Shown: positions 38,301 through 48,307 of the stretch, one piece after another
How positions within the stretch are numbered: position 1 is the stretch's first letter
Layout: each line of letters starts with the position of its first letter
Assembly: GCF_964355755.1 (NCBI RefSeq)
Contig: NC_092672.1
Span: 9,052,001 to 9,116,000, forward strand
From: Antedon mediterranea
Taxonomy: Eukaryota; Echinodermata; Crinoidea; Comatulida; Antedonidae
Reading direction: 5' to 3'
Length of the DNA stretch: 64,000 bases
Notes under the pieces: generated by a model
What the model saw: the letters and a program-made list of their open reading frames with translations, nothing else
Told to the model about the DNA's origin: nothing
Database searches by the model: none
Made by a program: the position numbers and the translations under genes

Positions 38301-41300
38301 AATTATCTTTAAATTAATTAAAACTTTATTTGCACGAGACTGATTAATAATCACTACAGTAATGATGGTAATAAAGGTACGCGTTGACACCGTAATCAAT
38401 GCATGACATACATTAAGAGCATATAGTGGTTGGGTAAACATTGTTATTTAACTACACTTATATTCTGTACTATTATAACCTATACGCCTAATATTTCAAA
38501 GTATGGAGTAATCTAGTTGAAAAAAATGCGCTATCATATCAGAAATACCATGTATGTTTGTGACAAGCCTGTGAAGTAAACATTCTAAAAACTCTAAATC
38601 TATTAAAATTTGACATAATGCTTTTAAACAGACATTTATTTACCAATGCCTTCACTTATTAATTCATTTACACGGATAATATTCGATCTTTAAACTAATG
38701 TTTCTGTTTGATTTTTTTTTTAACAGCAAAATGTCATAACAAGGATCATACATTTAAGATTACTGGAGGAGGTTGTAAGTATATCTGCTTTCACTACCAT
38801 ATTTGGGCATATCACTACCATATTTCACATCATACCTATTTTGTCTAGTTTGATAGTGTAGACAGAGCTTTAGACCATCTAATGCATGTGAAGGGTCCTC
38901 AGACCATTTCGATTTTGATCTTGTTCAACATAAAAATAATGTTAATAACTAACTAACATAACAGTGTTGTTTTTAATTAAATTTCGTGTGTGCAGGCATG
39001 AGAATACCGTAATTTAATATCGATTGATGGAGTTTAGATTACAGCAAACAAACCGTAGTTGCTTAGTCTTAAGTTTGTATCAATTTCATGAATGTTATTA
39101 AGTTTTCCACTGTACTTTGTTCTAAAACATTGCTCATTTAAAATAGATTGTCTCATCTTTTTCGTTAAAAAACCTATCTGGGCGGTTATCAATTCTATCC
39201 ATTGACATTTAAAAGTATAATACTATCTATCAGAGTCGTATCTCCATATAGGACAATATTTGTCCAGTAATCATAAGCAAATTCCGTATACAGCATATCA
39301 TGTATATCACATGGCTGCTTCATGAAAGGGTAAATGCTCTTCTCTGTGGTTAGAATAAGGTTAATGCAATGGTATTGATAGGCCTACAGGTGTCACATGT
39401 GAAATACATATATATGATAATATATACATGGATATGATAATGGACACATGTGGATGTAGTACTAAAATATCTGTTTAAAATCTCAGCTGAGGAATACGCA
39501 GAGTATTGGAATGATTTGGCGGAAGATGAGCTGGAAAAGGCGTTACGTGCGCAAAACCTTAATCAAAACATAGCAAAAAATGTTATATTATTCCTTGGAG
39601 ATGGAATGGGCGTAGCGACAGTGTCGGCAGGAAGAGTTTTTGTAGGGCAACTTGCAGGCAAAACGGGTGAAGAATTCCAACTATCATGGGAGACGTTTCC
39701 TCATGTCGCATTAAGTAAGGTAAGTTAGATAAGATTTGTTGCTTTAATTATACAGTACATTTGCCTACTTTTATAATACTGCCAGGTTTGAAAGAATAGT
39801 TTGTATACATAATCTACAAACGTGGACAAGGTAAGACAATAAAGCAAAATCTGATTCGGTCGATATACCTTAAGAGTGTTATATTTGTTAAAGTACATGC
39901 CATCTCATATGTATTGTTTGAATGTTCTATGCTGTGAGATTAGTTTTAATATACCGTCGTATAGTAATTAAATTTTTAAGGCGGTAGATTTTTTAATATT
40001 CTTGCAGAGAATCCTTACGTAGTTTTATATACTCAATAAATGTAAAGATACCTCCGTAATTTAACTCATTTTTTATTGTACAGACTTACAACACGGATGC
40101 CCAAGTTTCGGACTCAGCAGGAACCGCGTGTGCATTTTTGAGCGGCGTAAAAACGAAGGCAGGTGTGGTAGGCCTGGATGATCACGTGGAACGTGGAAGT
40201 TGTGCATCAACCGAATCAGCAGCAGTGGATTCAATTCTGCATCTAAGTCAAAGAGCAGGTTTGTTTAAGTTTGTATAGAGAGAGGTTTTGTGTTCGATAG
40301 ACTTTCGGACATGCAAAAGTAGCGTAAATATTAAGCTCTGGTTTTAAGGAAAGATTTAACTAATATTTCAATTTTATTTCTAGGAAAGTCGACTGGTATT
40401 GTTACAACTGCGCGGGTGACTCATGCCACGCCGTCTGCTGCATACGCAAGATGTCCAGATCGTGACTGGGAAAATAACAGTGACATACCAGAAGAAGAAG
40501 CTGCCTTGGGCTGCAAGGATATTGCTCTACAACTTATTGAAAATGCTACAGAGGTTCAGGTAAATTGTTAACCAATAGAATCACCAAAATCTCAAATATT
40601 GCTGATCTTACAATGATCAACGGCGACTCTACTTTGTTCCAAGCTTGGTTTTAACTTAACTCCGTACTGTAATTTGTGATCAACTCACGTGGGTTTTGCC
40701 TCCATATTGTTGTCCAAGTGGAAAACAATATTTAAATGTGTATACTACTGTATTTATGAAGTACTTGAATCTTAACAGCAACAACAGCGATGCAATCACA
40801 TACGACTAGTTACAATCAACACCATTTCTTCTTCTTGAGTAGGCCTATGTATCATTTTCTTTCAAATGACTAATGATTAAGGCTGTAGGCCTACTAGACA
40901 TTTGGACTTCAAAGCTTAATCTCAATAATCTTAAGAAATAAAAAGATACTACTTATTTATCTTTCAGGTTGTGTTGGGAGGTGGCCGACGTGAATTTACG
41001 CCAAACACCACAGCTGATCCTCAAAGTAAGGGATATTTTGGACAAAGGACAGACAAACGGAATCTCATCGACGAATGGGTAGCACTACGGCCAGAAGATA
41101 CCACACAATACGTTTATAATAAAGGCCAATTTGATGATATTGATGCTGAAAAGATAGATTATTTACTTGGTAGGTGTCTAAAACTTGATGATGTGATAAA
41201 GAGTTACAAATGAACAGTTAAAATAAACAAATCATGATAAATTAAGATTATTTTGAAACTATTATTTCTAAAATAATGTATTATTAAAAATATTAAGAAC

Positions 41301-43236
41301 ACCGTTTAGGATGGAATCGGCAAAACAAAGAACAGTTAAGAACTGTAATTAGCATGATGAACATGGTATACAACGAGCAAAACTCACTTGTGTTCAATTT
41401 GGGAAAATGAACAGCTTTACATTTGAAAAACCTCACACCTAAATGATCTATTTGTCTTTCTTTTCCTTTTTATAGGACTATTCGACCGTACACATATGGA
41501 TTACGAATCAGAGAGAGACACTTCAGACGACGGTGATCCATCGTTAGAAGAGATGACAGAAAAAGCGATTCAGATATTGAAAAAGAATGAAAAGGGATAT
41601 TTCCTCTTGGTTGAAAGTAAATAATGTTGTCAAATTAAATGCATTTGATATTTGATTTCGGGGTACTATAGCATGCATTGCAACATGGAGGATACACAAA
41701 ATAGGAATCCCTCCAAAAAGGTCTACACATTACAAGTTTTACGGTTAATAATCAAAAATTCAATTTGGCTGCAATGATTCACGTGATAGGCCTAGTGAAT
41801 ATATACATATGCCAATTAACAAATGTTTTATGAGTGGACATTTTTTATTTTTTGAAAAGATATGACTGACTCATGGAGGTTTGTTTTATTCACAACCGTA
41901 ATAGTAACTTCAATATTAAAATGGAAGAAAATAATGAACAGCTCGTGTAACGATAATTAACTATGCAATGGCAAGGATAGGTTTGTTATAAGAATCTAAA
42001 AGTACTATATTATTCTATACAAATGTATTAATTTAATTATGTAATGTTATTTAAATATTCAAGGTGGTCGAATTGACCATGCTCATCATGGAGGAAGGGC
42101 ATACGACGCATTGAATGAACTGAATCAATTCCATTTGGCTGTTGCTAAGGCGAAAGAGATGACAAGTGAAGACGACACATTACTTATTGTGACGGCAGAT
42201 CACAGCCACACGTTATCATTTGGTGGTTACCCTGACAGAGGAAATCCAATTCTAGGTAATAAAATGAAGCAACCATTTCTAACTCGCATACATTTTTTGC
42301 CAACATTTACCTGTTTATCATGGTTATCCAAATGGATTTTAAAGATGTCTAAACTGTTTTTATGTTTTCTTTCAGGTCTTGTAAATAATGACACCGGATC
42401 AGATGGATTACCATACACCACACTGGCGTATGCAAATGGTCCAGGTGGCAATCAAGTATTTGAATCGTACAATAAAACTGGTCAGCGACCAGATAACAGA
42501 GGAGTCGATACAGGTGAACTAAATTAATGTGTATTATATTTCTATTTTTTTTTTTTTTTTTAATAAAATTGTATTATTTGGGTGTGGTCAAAGACCATAC
42601 TAGAATCAAATCTGGAATATTTGTATCCATAATAATATATTTAATGTATTCAATACAGAATGTTAAATATTTTTCATAGCATTAATAGTAGGCCTGATTA
42701 ATGTTATTATTGCACATACTTTTGCCTAGTCCCGTGCCTAGGTTTATACCGCTATTATGAAATTACTTTCTTGTAGATATAGATCTCATTTCTTTTCACA
42801 AAACTCAATCTTTTTTTTTTCTCAATTGTTTGTTTCTAAGACCTCAAGGTAAAACAGGCCTTTCTTTTGTGAAATCCTACTTTAGATAAATAAATACAAT
42901 TATTGATTGCTTGTAGGTCCATCCACATTTTCTCTAATTATGTTTTTTTTTACAGAGGACAAAGACTATAAGCAAGACGCATTGGTTCCTAAAAGTTCTG
43001 AAACGCATGGCGGTGAAGATGTTGCAATCTACGCCAGCGGACCAATGGCTCACTTATTCCACGGTGTCCATGAACAAAACTACATCATGCATGTAATGAA
43101 GTACACCTCATGTGTTGGTTATAATAAAGAACATTGCGAGATCGTTGGCAGTGATGCCTCAGTACATTATCCAACATTCCTTACATTTATCATGTCTATC
43201 TCGGTACTATTGCTCAGAGGGTTTCTGGCCGAATAG
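29367..43236 (+). CDS. ALP: Alkaline phosphatase copy 4 (ALP-4)
   Basis: Exons: 29367-29430, 38727-38774, 39487-39719, 40084-40258, 40384-40559, 40968-41169, 41476-41616, 42064-42255, 42376-42513, 42956-43236; phases agree and give 549 aa. Signal peptide in exon 1; the 48-nt exon 2 adds a short linker rich in Lys, His and Gly. Metal-ligand Asp76 in LGDGMG, nucleophile Ser126 in [16 protein letters not shown] plus DRDW arginine, [17 protein letters not shown] and ETHGGEDV are all present. The tail after IVGSDAS is hydrophobic ([13 protein letters not shown]), a likely GPI-anchor signal. Introns 1 and 2 together exceed 9 kb before the catalytic exons, far longer than in the other copies, and intron 1 contains many transposon fragments. 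A foldback element lies directly upstream of exon 1. The assignment of exon 1 across this long intron rests on homology and phase. Predicted active, membrane-anchored ectophosphatase. Confidence 0.9.
31707..32235. mobile_element. MITE interrupted by a LINE 3' end
   Basis: The left half of the GTCTACACTAT family MITE ends near 31775, and its right half resumes at about 32139 and finishes TGTGTAGACAGAGCTTA. Between them, 31776-32138 encodes a short peptide with GPTYWNKLQSTLEQ, a form known from the C-terminal tail of non-LTR reverse transcriptase ORFs. This is followed by an A/T-rich 3' region, aagccactttggcttctgtg and an ATTGAATATTGAATAAA tail. The order suggests a 5'-truncated LINE that jumped into the MITE. 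Confidence 0.65.
32434..32571. repeat. Two-copy tandem repeat, 69 bp
   Basis: CGGAATTCCGTAGGGTATCC, then gttctaagccaatg and gaatcttctcac, occurs at 32434-32502 and again at 32503-32571 with only a few changes. GGAATTCC inside is palindromic. No known function. Confidence 0.9.
33483..33556. mobile_element. Half MITE, GTCTACACTAT family
   Basis: Contains catcacattttttttgtcac and ends AGTGTAGACAGAGCTTTA, matching the right halves of the copies at 15890 and 38785. The left half is missing. Confidence 0.6.
34122..34203. repeat. Twin perfect hairpins
   Basis: AATGGCTCTCCTCAA pairs perfectly with TTGAGGAGAGCCATT around a 4-base ATATG-type loop (34122-34155), and 24 bases on ACAGGCCCA pairs with TGGGCCTGT (34179-34203). 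Both stems are GC-richer than their surroundings. They may be the remains of foldback element ends; no transcript or terminator role can be shown. Confidence 0.6.
35648..35721 (+). mobile_element. LINE 3' end fragment with GAATT tail
   Basis: AGTATGTTTAAGCGGATATT, ggcccttgatggcatttgca, then repeated ATTGAATCGAATTGAATTGA; the same text is at 20970-21042. Probably a 5'-truncated LINE in the first intron of ALP-4. Confidence 0.6.
38785..38876. mobile_element. Half MITE, GTCTACACTAT family, just after the ALP-4 small exon
   Basis: Reads CACTACCATATTTGGGCATA and ends GATAGTGTAGACAGAGCTTT; it matches the right half of the family. It begins about 10 bases after the donor of the 48-nt exon. Confidence 0.65.
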
Positions 43237-43433
43237 TAGGAGTACTGTACATGGAATGCTGTAGAATGTTTTGTATTCTATCAGTTTAGTATGTGTTTTG
43301 ACATTTCCAATTGATCAGATTGGTTCATAACTTAAAAGAGTTACATTCCTACTGTTTTATTCGAACAGAAAACAAGGTAAATGAAGGATTAGAAACCCTG
43401 AAGCTTTGGGAGTTTATATTATGTATACTATAA

Positions 43434-43767
43434 AGCTTGGTTCCAATTTGGACGACGTACGCACAACTTACTAAAGTGAGTTGACCAATCATAAGCGACA
43501 GTTCAGATGCTCGTGTCGTGATTGGTCAAATTACTTAAGCTTGGTTCCCACTAGAACGTAACGCAAGGACGTAAACGCAACGTAAGCGTTTTAACCAATG
43601 ACAAGCGAAGTTATAGACAGTTAGCAATCACAAGCGAATAAGTCATCGCTTGTGATTGGTCAATTCACTTGCGTTGCGTTACGTCCTTGCGTTGCGTCGC
43701 TAGTGGGAACCACGCTTTAGGCGAGTCTACGTCCTTGCGTTGCGTCCAAATAGGAAACCAAGCTTTA
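43434..43767. mobile_element. Harbinger-like MITE with a second copy nested inside
   Basis: Outer ends AAGCTTGGTTCCAATTTGGA and GTCCAAATAGGAAACCAAGC are inverted, with TAA on each side. Inside, 43538-43718 is a complete second element (AGCTTGGTTCCCACTAGAAC ... GCTAGTGGGAACCACGCT) flanked by TTA on both sides. A 3-bp TWA target duplication and short inverted ends are known for PIF/Harbinger-type MITEs. There is no transposase here. Confidence 0.8.
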
Positions 43768-44967
43768 AAGACGATATATTTTCTAGAAAAAGTACCGTAT
43801 TTCGTAAAATTATTTGAAATATTCTGATAGAAATTTGACCGTATATTAAAGACAAAGATTTTTGTTGGTAGGTCCCTTAAGTGCCCTAATTGCCGAATAA
43901 AATGAATACAATAGACCTACTTTTATACACATGAAGCATCAATATCGGTGTTGTGTACTATGTACATGTTATGTATAAGTATTGCCCCAATTTGATAAGA
44001 AGTAGATTATAGAAATTATGGAGGTTTTTGCAACCTTACGATAATGAAAACGCAAAGGTATCTATATACGATATCATTATACTGCCAATAAATAATAATG
44101 TGCAGCACACAAAAGTATGAATACGATAAGAACCAAATAACAGAAACCAAAATAACATTCCTTATCATTTTGTTTTATTATACACAATAATGAATAATGC
44201 AGCGAAGTTTTGCAATTAGCATTCTTATCCTATATTTAAGATGATCTCTTAATAAAAACCAATGCAATATAGGCCCTATATATTTTTAAATGGCACGAAT
44301 GATTTTAATATAAATAATATAAGGTTGTGAAATGTTCTCCTGAGTCTTCAGTGAAAATATTCTGAATTAAAGTAGTATAATGCTAATGCAAAGTCCTTAA
44401 TAATTGATAACAATAACAATAATAAATATGTACACTGTTCCCGTAATAAATATTGTAGGTGGTTGATCATATCATCAACAAAAATGTATCCAATTGAATA
44501 CAGAATAAAATACAGATTTGGCACGACGACTGATTTTAATGTAAATATAAGGTTGCGAAATATCATCTTTCTTAATTTTGTCTTTAGTGTAAATATTCTA
44601 AAAAAATAAAATACAGTTAGTAGAAATGACATGTGGATATTCCTTGTCTCATTTATACAAATAATTCATGAAAGTCAAACAGTACACTGGTTGTGGTTCG
44701 TCGGTTCGAATCGTTCGTTTAAATGGAATCTCTTTCAGTTGAGAATATGAATAAAAATGGCAGTTTAAATATTATTGGCAGTTTTATTCCTAAATGCTCT
44801 CTATACCATACCCTATTGATATTTTGTATGTCTATGGACAATTATTATTATTCTTTGTTTTCTACTCTTATTCAGTCTCCTTTTGTTTTACTTCTGTTAT
44901 TCTTGTCCACCCAGGCAGCACTTGCCAGTTCTTATACTATGACGTTATCCAAATTCCTTCACTTGCA

Positions 44968-45009
44968 CTGATGAAGGGCTAGTGTTGCCCGAAAGCCCTG
45001 CCAACTTTT
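44968..45009 (+). ncRNA. Hammerhead-ribozyme-like motif, possible Penelope-like element end
   Basis: CTGATGA (44968-44974) is followed by a GGGC...GCCC stem and then GAAA (44991-44994), which is the conserved core order of hammerhead ribozymes. The sequence around it (gggctagtgttgcccgaaag, then tctgactgttttactt) resembles, from memory of the class, the ends of Penelope-like retroelements that carry such ribozymes. A proper third helix with a cleavage triplet is not clear (the best candidate gives only two pairs), and helix I pairing is weak, so it may be a decayed copy. Confidence 0.4.
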
Positions 45010-45142
45010 CTGACTGTTTTACTTTATCGTTTTGATTATGCACAATTATATATATAAATAGCTCGATATACTTTTAAATATATAAAATTAAATATATTAA
45101 TTTACAATAACTACTATCCTCCGTCAAATAATGTGTTGTTGT

Positions 45143-47332
45143 TCAAACACGAGTGGCCGACGAAAAGAACCTAACCTCACTATCCATTGCACCTCTGTAA
45201 ATAATCTCCAGTTCATTCAGATCCAATTGGTATTTCTCAGCATAGACATCAATAAATCCTACAAGACTGCCACCAGTCCTGTTGCCAATAAGATTTTTCT
45301 TTATCCAGGAGCTGTAGACATTGGTGTCACTCTGAGAAGGAAAAAAAAGGAAAATGACAAAACAACACGTGTATTCTTCCTTGGGCCCGTTCAGACTTAA
45401 GTTCGACAAAAACTAACCAAAACGCTTTTCGTTTTACATTACGTTTTCTTTTTCATGTAAATATACATATTTCTATTAAAATACATACAAATTATTTCTA
45501 GGCCTAATATACATACTACAAAATAGAAACAAGTGAAAATTACTGTTTTTCATTGATTTTCTATTTTTTGTGTGGAAAATCGTCTGCCCCTATGACGTAG
45601 TGATATCGTAAAATACTTACGATTCCTGATTGTATTTCCGTAGCCAACCAACTCCATAACATGGAACACGGCAACATAGCAACAAGTAGGTAAAATGGAT
45701 GTTTAGTTTCGGCAACATTTCTTCCTAGTGTTATGTAAGTGCGAACTGCCTCTCCTAGTTTGATGGCTGTTGGGTCATTTAAATGCCAGTCTTCGAGTAT
45801 CGAACTCGCATATCTAGATGGTAACGTGTTTAAACACAGAATATCACGGTTGTCTATGTATCGCAATTATCCCGTCAAACCTTGTTATCTATTACACAAA
45901 TCGAACATTCATGATTGGTTGCGCATTAATTTGTTCGCATCACAAAAGTGATTACGCATGCGCATAAACCAACGCTTTCGATTCCTACGAATACATTTGA
46001 ATTTATGGAAAAAAAGCTTTAATGCAACCCAAGTAGTAGAGTTTGCTCTACAAATTAATAACATACAGTACATTAATTACGATATCTCATAAACTATATG
46101 GAATTTGTCAAAGTACTGATTATAAATCTACTACTACTGGCTTTCGTTGAATGTTGCTTTATGTTATTTATCCCTAATAGGCCTAAGAAAAAAATTAAAA
46201 TAAAAGTGTATAATATTGTAGGCTTAATAGTACTTACTCTTTCATCATATCTTTACGAGCTGTAAGAAAGTTCACCATTAAAATATCATTTTCATCTTCA
46301 GCCTTTATTTGTGCTACCTCAACCGTTTCTGCCGCTTGATAACAATAAACAGCATCTTGTAATGTATATTTACCTAACAATAACATAGAACATTATTTTC
46401 ATGTCATTTCATGCCAAATTAGCAACAACAACAAAAAGCCTAACACCGAAAACAGGTTTAAACTTTTAGCTGAATCGTCCATAAACATTCACAGACTCAA
46501 TCAAATAGTCCAGCTTTGAACCACGATCGTTGTACAGTATATACTTTTTTAGCCTATAAATCTTCCATGTTTGAAATTAGCATTAATTAGCATTAATTCT
46601 AAATACCAATGTGACATTGACTGTTTTAGACCTTTCAATATCTTTTCATCCATGGCAATGAAGCTAGTATGTCAAACATAATTACGAATTTAAAAAAAAT
46701 ATAAATTGTATTCTTATAAATAACACAATCCAAAAACAGGGTAGGCCTATGCGTGGTCAACTGTAAGTCTGGTATATTCGGGCATACTTTTAAGTACATT
46801 AGTAACTTTTGTCACAGGCCTATCATTAATATATCAAAATGTTTCGTTTGGTATTTTTTTTATATTTTTCTCTTCAGCCATGATTTTTCTGTGAATATAC
46901 GTCAGTACCGACAAAATGTTAAATCCGGTTTCGCACATAATGCATAATTGGCCCGTCATACCGTCATACGCAGTTAAAAGTTGAAACTTCGCCATGCCCA
47001 GCTAGCCAGGGGGCGAAAGAACCCGTCGGTTTTCACTTTTTTTAAAAGGATAACTCACCATATGATGTAGGATCTAGTAATCCAGACTGTATGCCTTGAA
47101 TAAAGTCAGTGTGTAAAGCTTCGTTAGCTTTATCTATATTTTTGTTCCACAAAATATTAGACAGACGTTTTGCGGGTAATGATGATGTGTTTTTTGTCGT
47201 TATGTCTAGGTCTAGGCCTAGTAGGCCTAGGCGTTGCCATTGACCACCTGCTGGCTTCACTGCTGCTGAAGAAGAAGGTATGTGTTGCCCTTCGCTTAAG
47301 CCTATTTTCCGAGACTTGTCTAAAACGGGCAT
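45143..47332 (-). CDS. TenA/thiaminase-II-like (haem-oxygenase fold) protein
   Basis: Four exons on the minus strand: 47059-47332, 46238-46373, 45621-45813, 45143-45331; phases agree and give 263 aa. After about 55 low-conservation residues come NILWNKNIDKANEALHTDF, IQGIQSGLLDPTSYGKYTLQ, DAVYCYQAAE, DWHLNDPTAIKLGEAV, VAMLPCSMLWSWLA, VYSSWIKKN, GFIDVYAEKY and IYRGAMDSEVRFF. This order fits the TenA/PQQC-type helical family. Asp98 and Tyr101 in LQDAVYCY, Cys186 in MLPC and Glu253 in DSEVRFF lie where TenA enzymes carry substrate-binding and catalytic residues. No signal peptide is seen, so a cytosolic protein is likely. Bacterial and yeast relatives split or salvage thiamine pyrimidines; that this protein does so is inferred. 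An inverted CCAAT word lies just before the ATG. Confidence 0.85.
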
Positions 47333-47462
47333 TTTAAGTCGGGTGATTGGTTATAGTTCTGGGGGTATACTCATTATGGCTGAAAAATCAAGTGCAGGTC
47401 GGCTGCTAGTCGATTCGGTCTACAACCAAAGATTGTATAGCGCGGTCACAATAGTCTACTAA

Positions 47463-48307
47463 TAAGAGGTACGAAACGGTCATGTTTATGGCGCGCCACT
47501 GTCGTCATAATGTACGTGGTTTATTTCTGCCAACTTCGCTGCCTAAAACTTAACTGTTGCTTGTTTAATCTTATATTAAGCAAAATCAAAAGGAACAGAC
47601 TTTCACACAATTTCCAACCATGTGACATTTTATTTTTTAACATCTTAATGCAATATAAATGCTATACATAATGTCAAATTCTTTTAACAATGCACGTAAC
47701 TAAAACTTTACAGATTATTGAATGAGATAAAACAAAATAAATAGGCGTAACACGTAAGCATATCAATATATATTAAAAATATTTACGTCAAGAACTCAAA
47801 GGAAATAAAACAATATTCAAATTGAAATGTATGAAAATTGGACGACGGCAGAAAATAGAATGTTTTGAAAAGATCGGTTTTGATTTAAAAAAACACAAAA
47901 ATAATTCAAACCATATACGAAATAGAAATTTAGTATTTTAACGCATTTTTATGAACTTGTAAACCAAGTGTAATGTATAACTGTTTATTGTGTCTTTTTA
48001 TAAACCGACATCATTAGTATTTTTGTTTGTTGTGTGAGTATGTGAGAGTGTGGGGGGGGGGAGGGGGGTGGGGTTTAAGGTGTTAGAATATTTATGTTTA
48101 AAAAAGTAAAGTGTAAGTAAAGATGTTATACATCTTTATTTTGTTCATTATTTGGTGACAATACATCATTAAATCTACACGACGAATTCCATTCATAAAG
48201 ATAAATTAAAGTGCCTTGATTTTTTTGGAGAAAAAAAAAGGCAGTTTTCACCTTTTACAAACGCCGATATTTAATTTTACAACCAACATAAATGCCAGCC
48301 CAGATCT
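47463..48307. other. Spacer between the TenA-like gene and the mosaic gene
   Basis: No exon supported. It holds the 5' side of the TenA-like gene and the probable 3' UTR of the mosaic protein gene (both on the minus strand), plus a G-rich run at about 48052-48072 next to gtgagagtgt repeats. Confidence 0.5.

Larger units (their letters stand above)
29431..38726 (+). other. First intron of ALP-4, about 9.3 kb, transposon-rich
   Basis: Starts at GTGAGT after exon 1 and ends at AACAG before the 48-nt exon. No other coding exon is supported inside; frames such as 30177-30518 (113 codons) have no domain and no partner exons. It contains a LINE 3' end inside a MITE (31707-32235), a 69-bp tandem repeat (32434-32571), MITE fragments (33483-33556), twin hairpins (34122-34203), a relic of the 28.2-kb foldback (about 34483-34566) and a LINE tail (35648-35721). 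Confidence 0.65.
43237..45142. other. ALP-4 3' flank and spacer to the TenA-like gene
   Basis: The start (ATTCGAACAGAAAACAAGGT, then AAATGAAGG) is probably ALP-4 3' UTR by likeness to the ALP-1 and ALP-2 flanks; an AATAAA lies near 43895. Holds the nested MITE pair at 43434-43767 and a hammerhead-like motif at 44968-45009. Frames at 44348-44632 and 44723-44971 have low-complexity translations and are not taken as genes. Confidence 0.55.

Noticed and set aside
44348-44971. Hydrophobic frames on both strands between ALP-4 and the TenA-like gene
   Set aside because: AT-rich low-complexity translations without domain; the sequence is better explained by repeat debris around the hammerhead-like motif.
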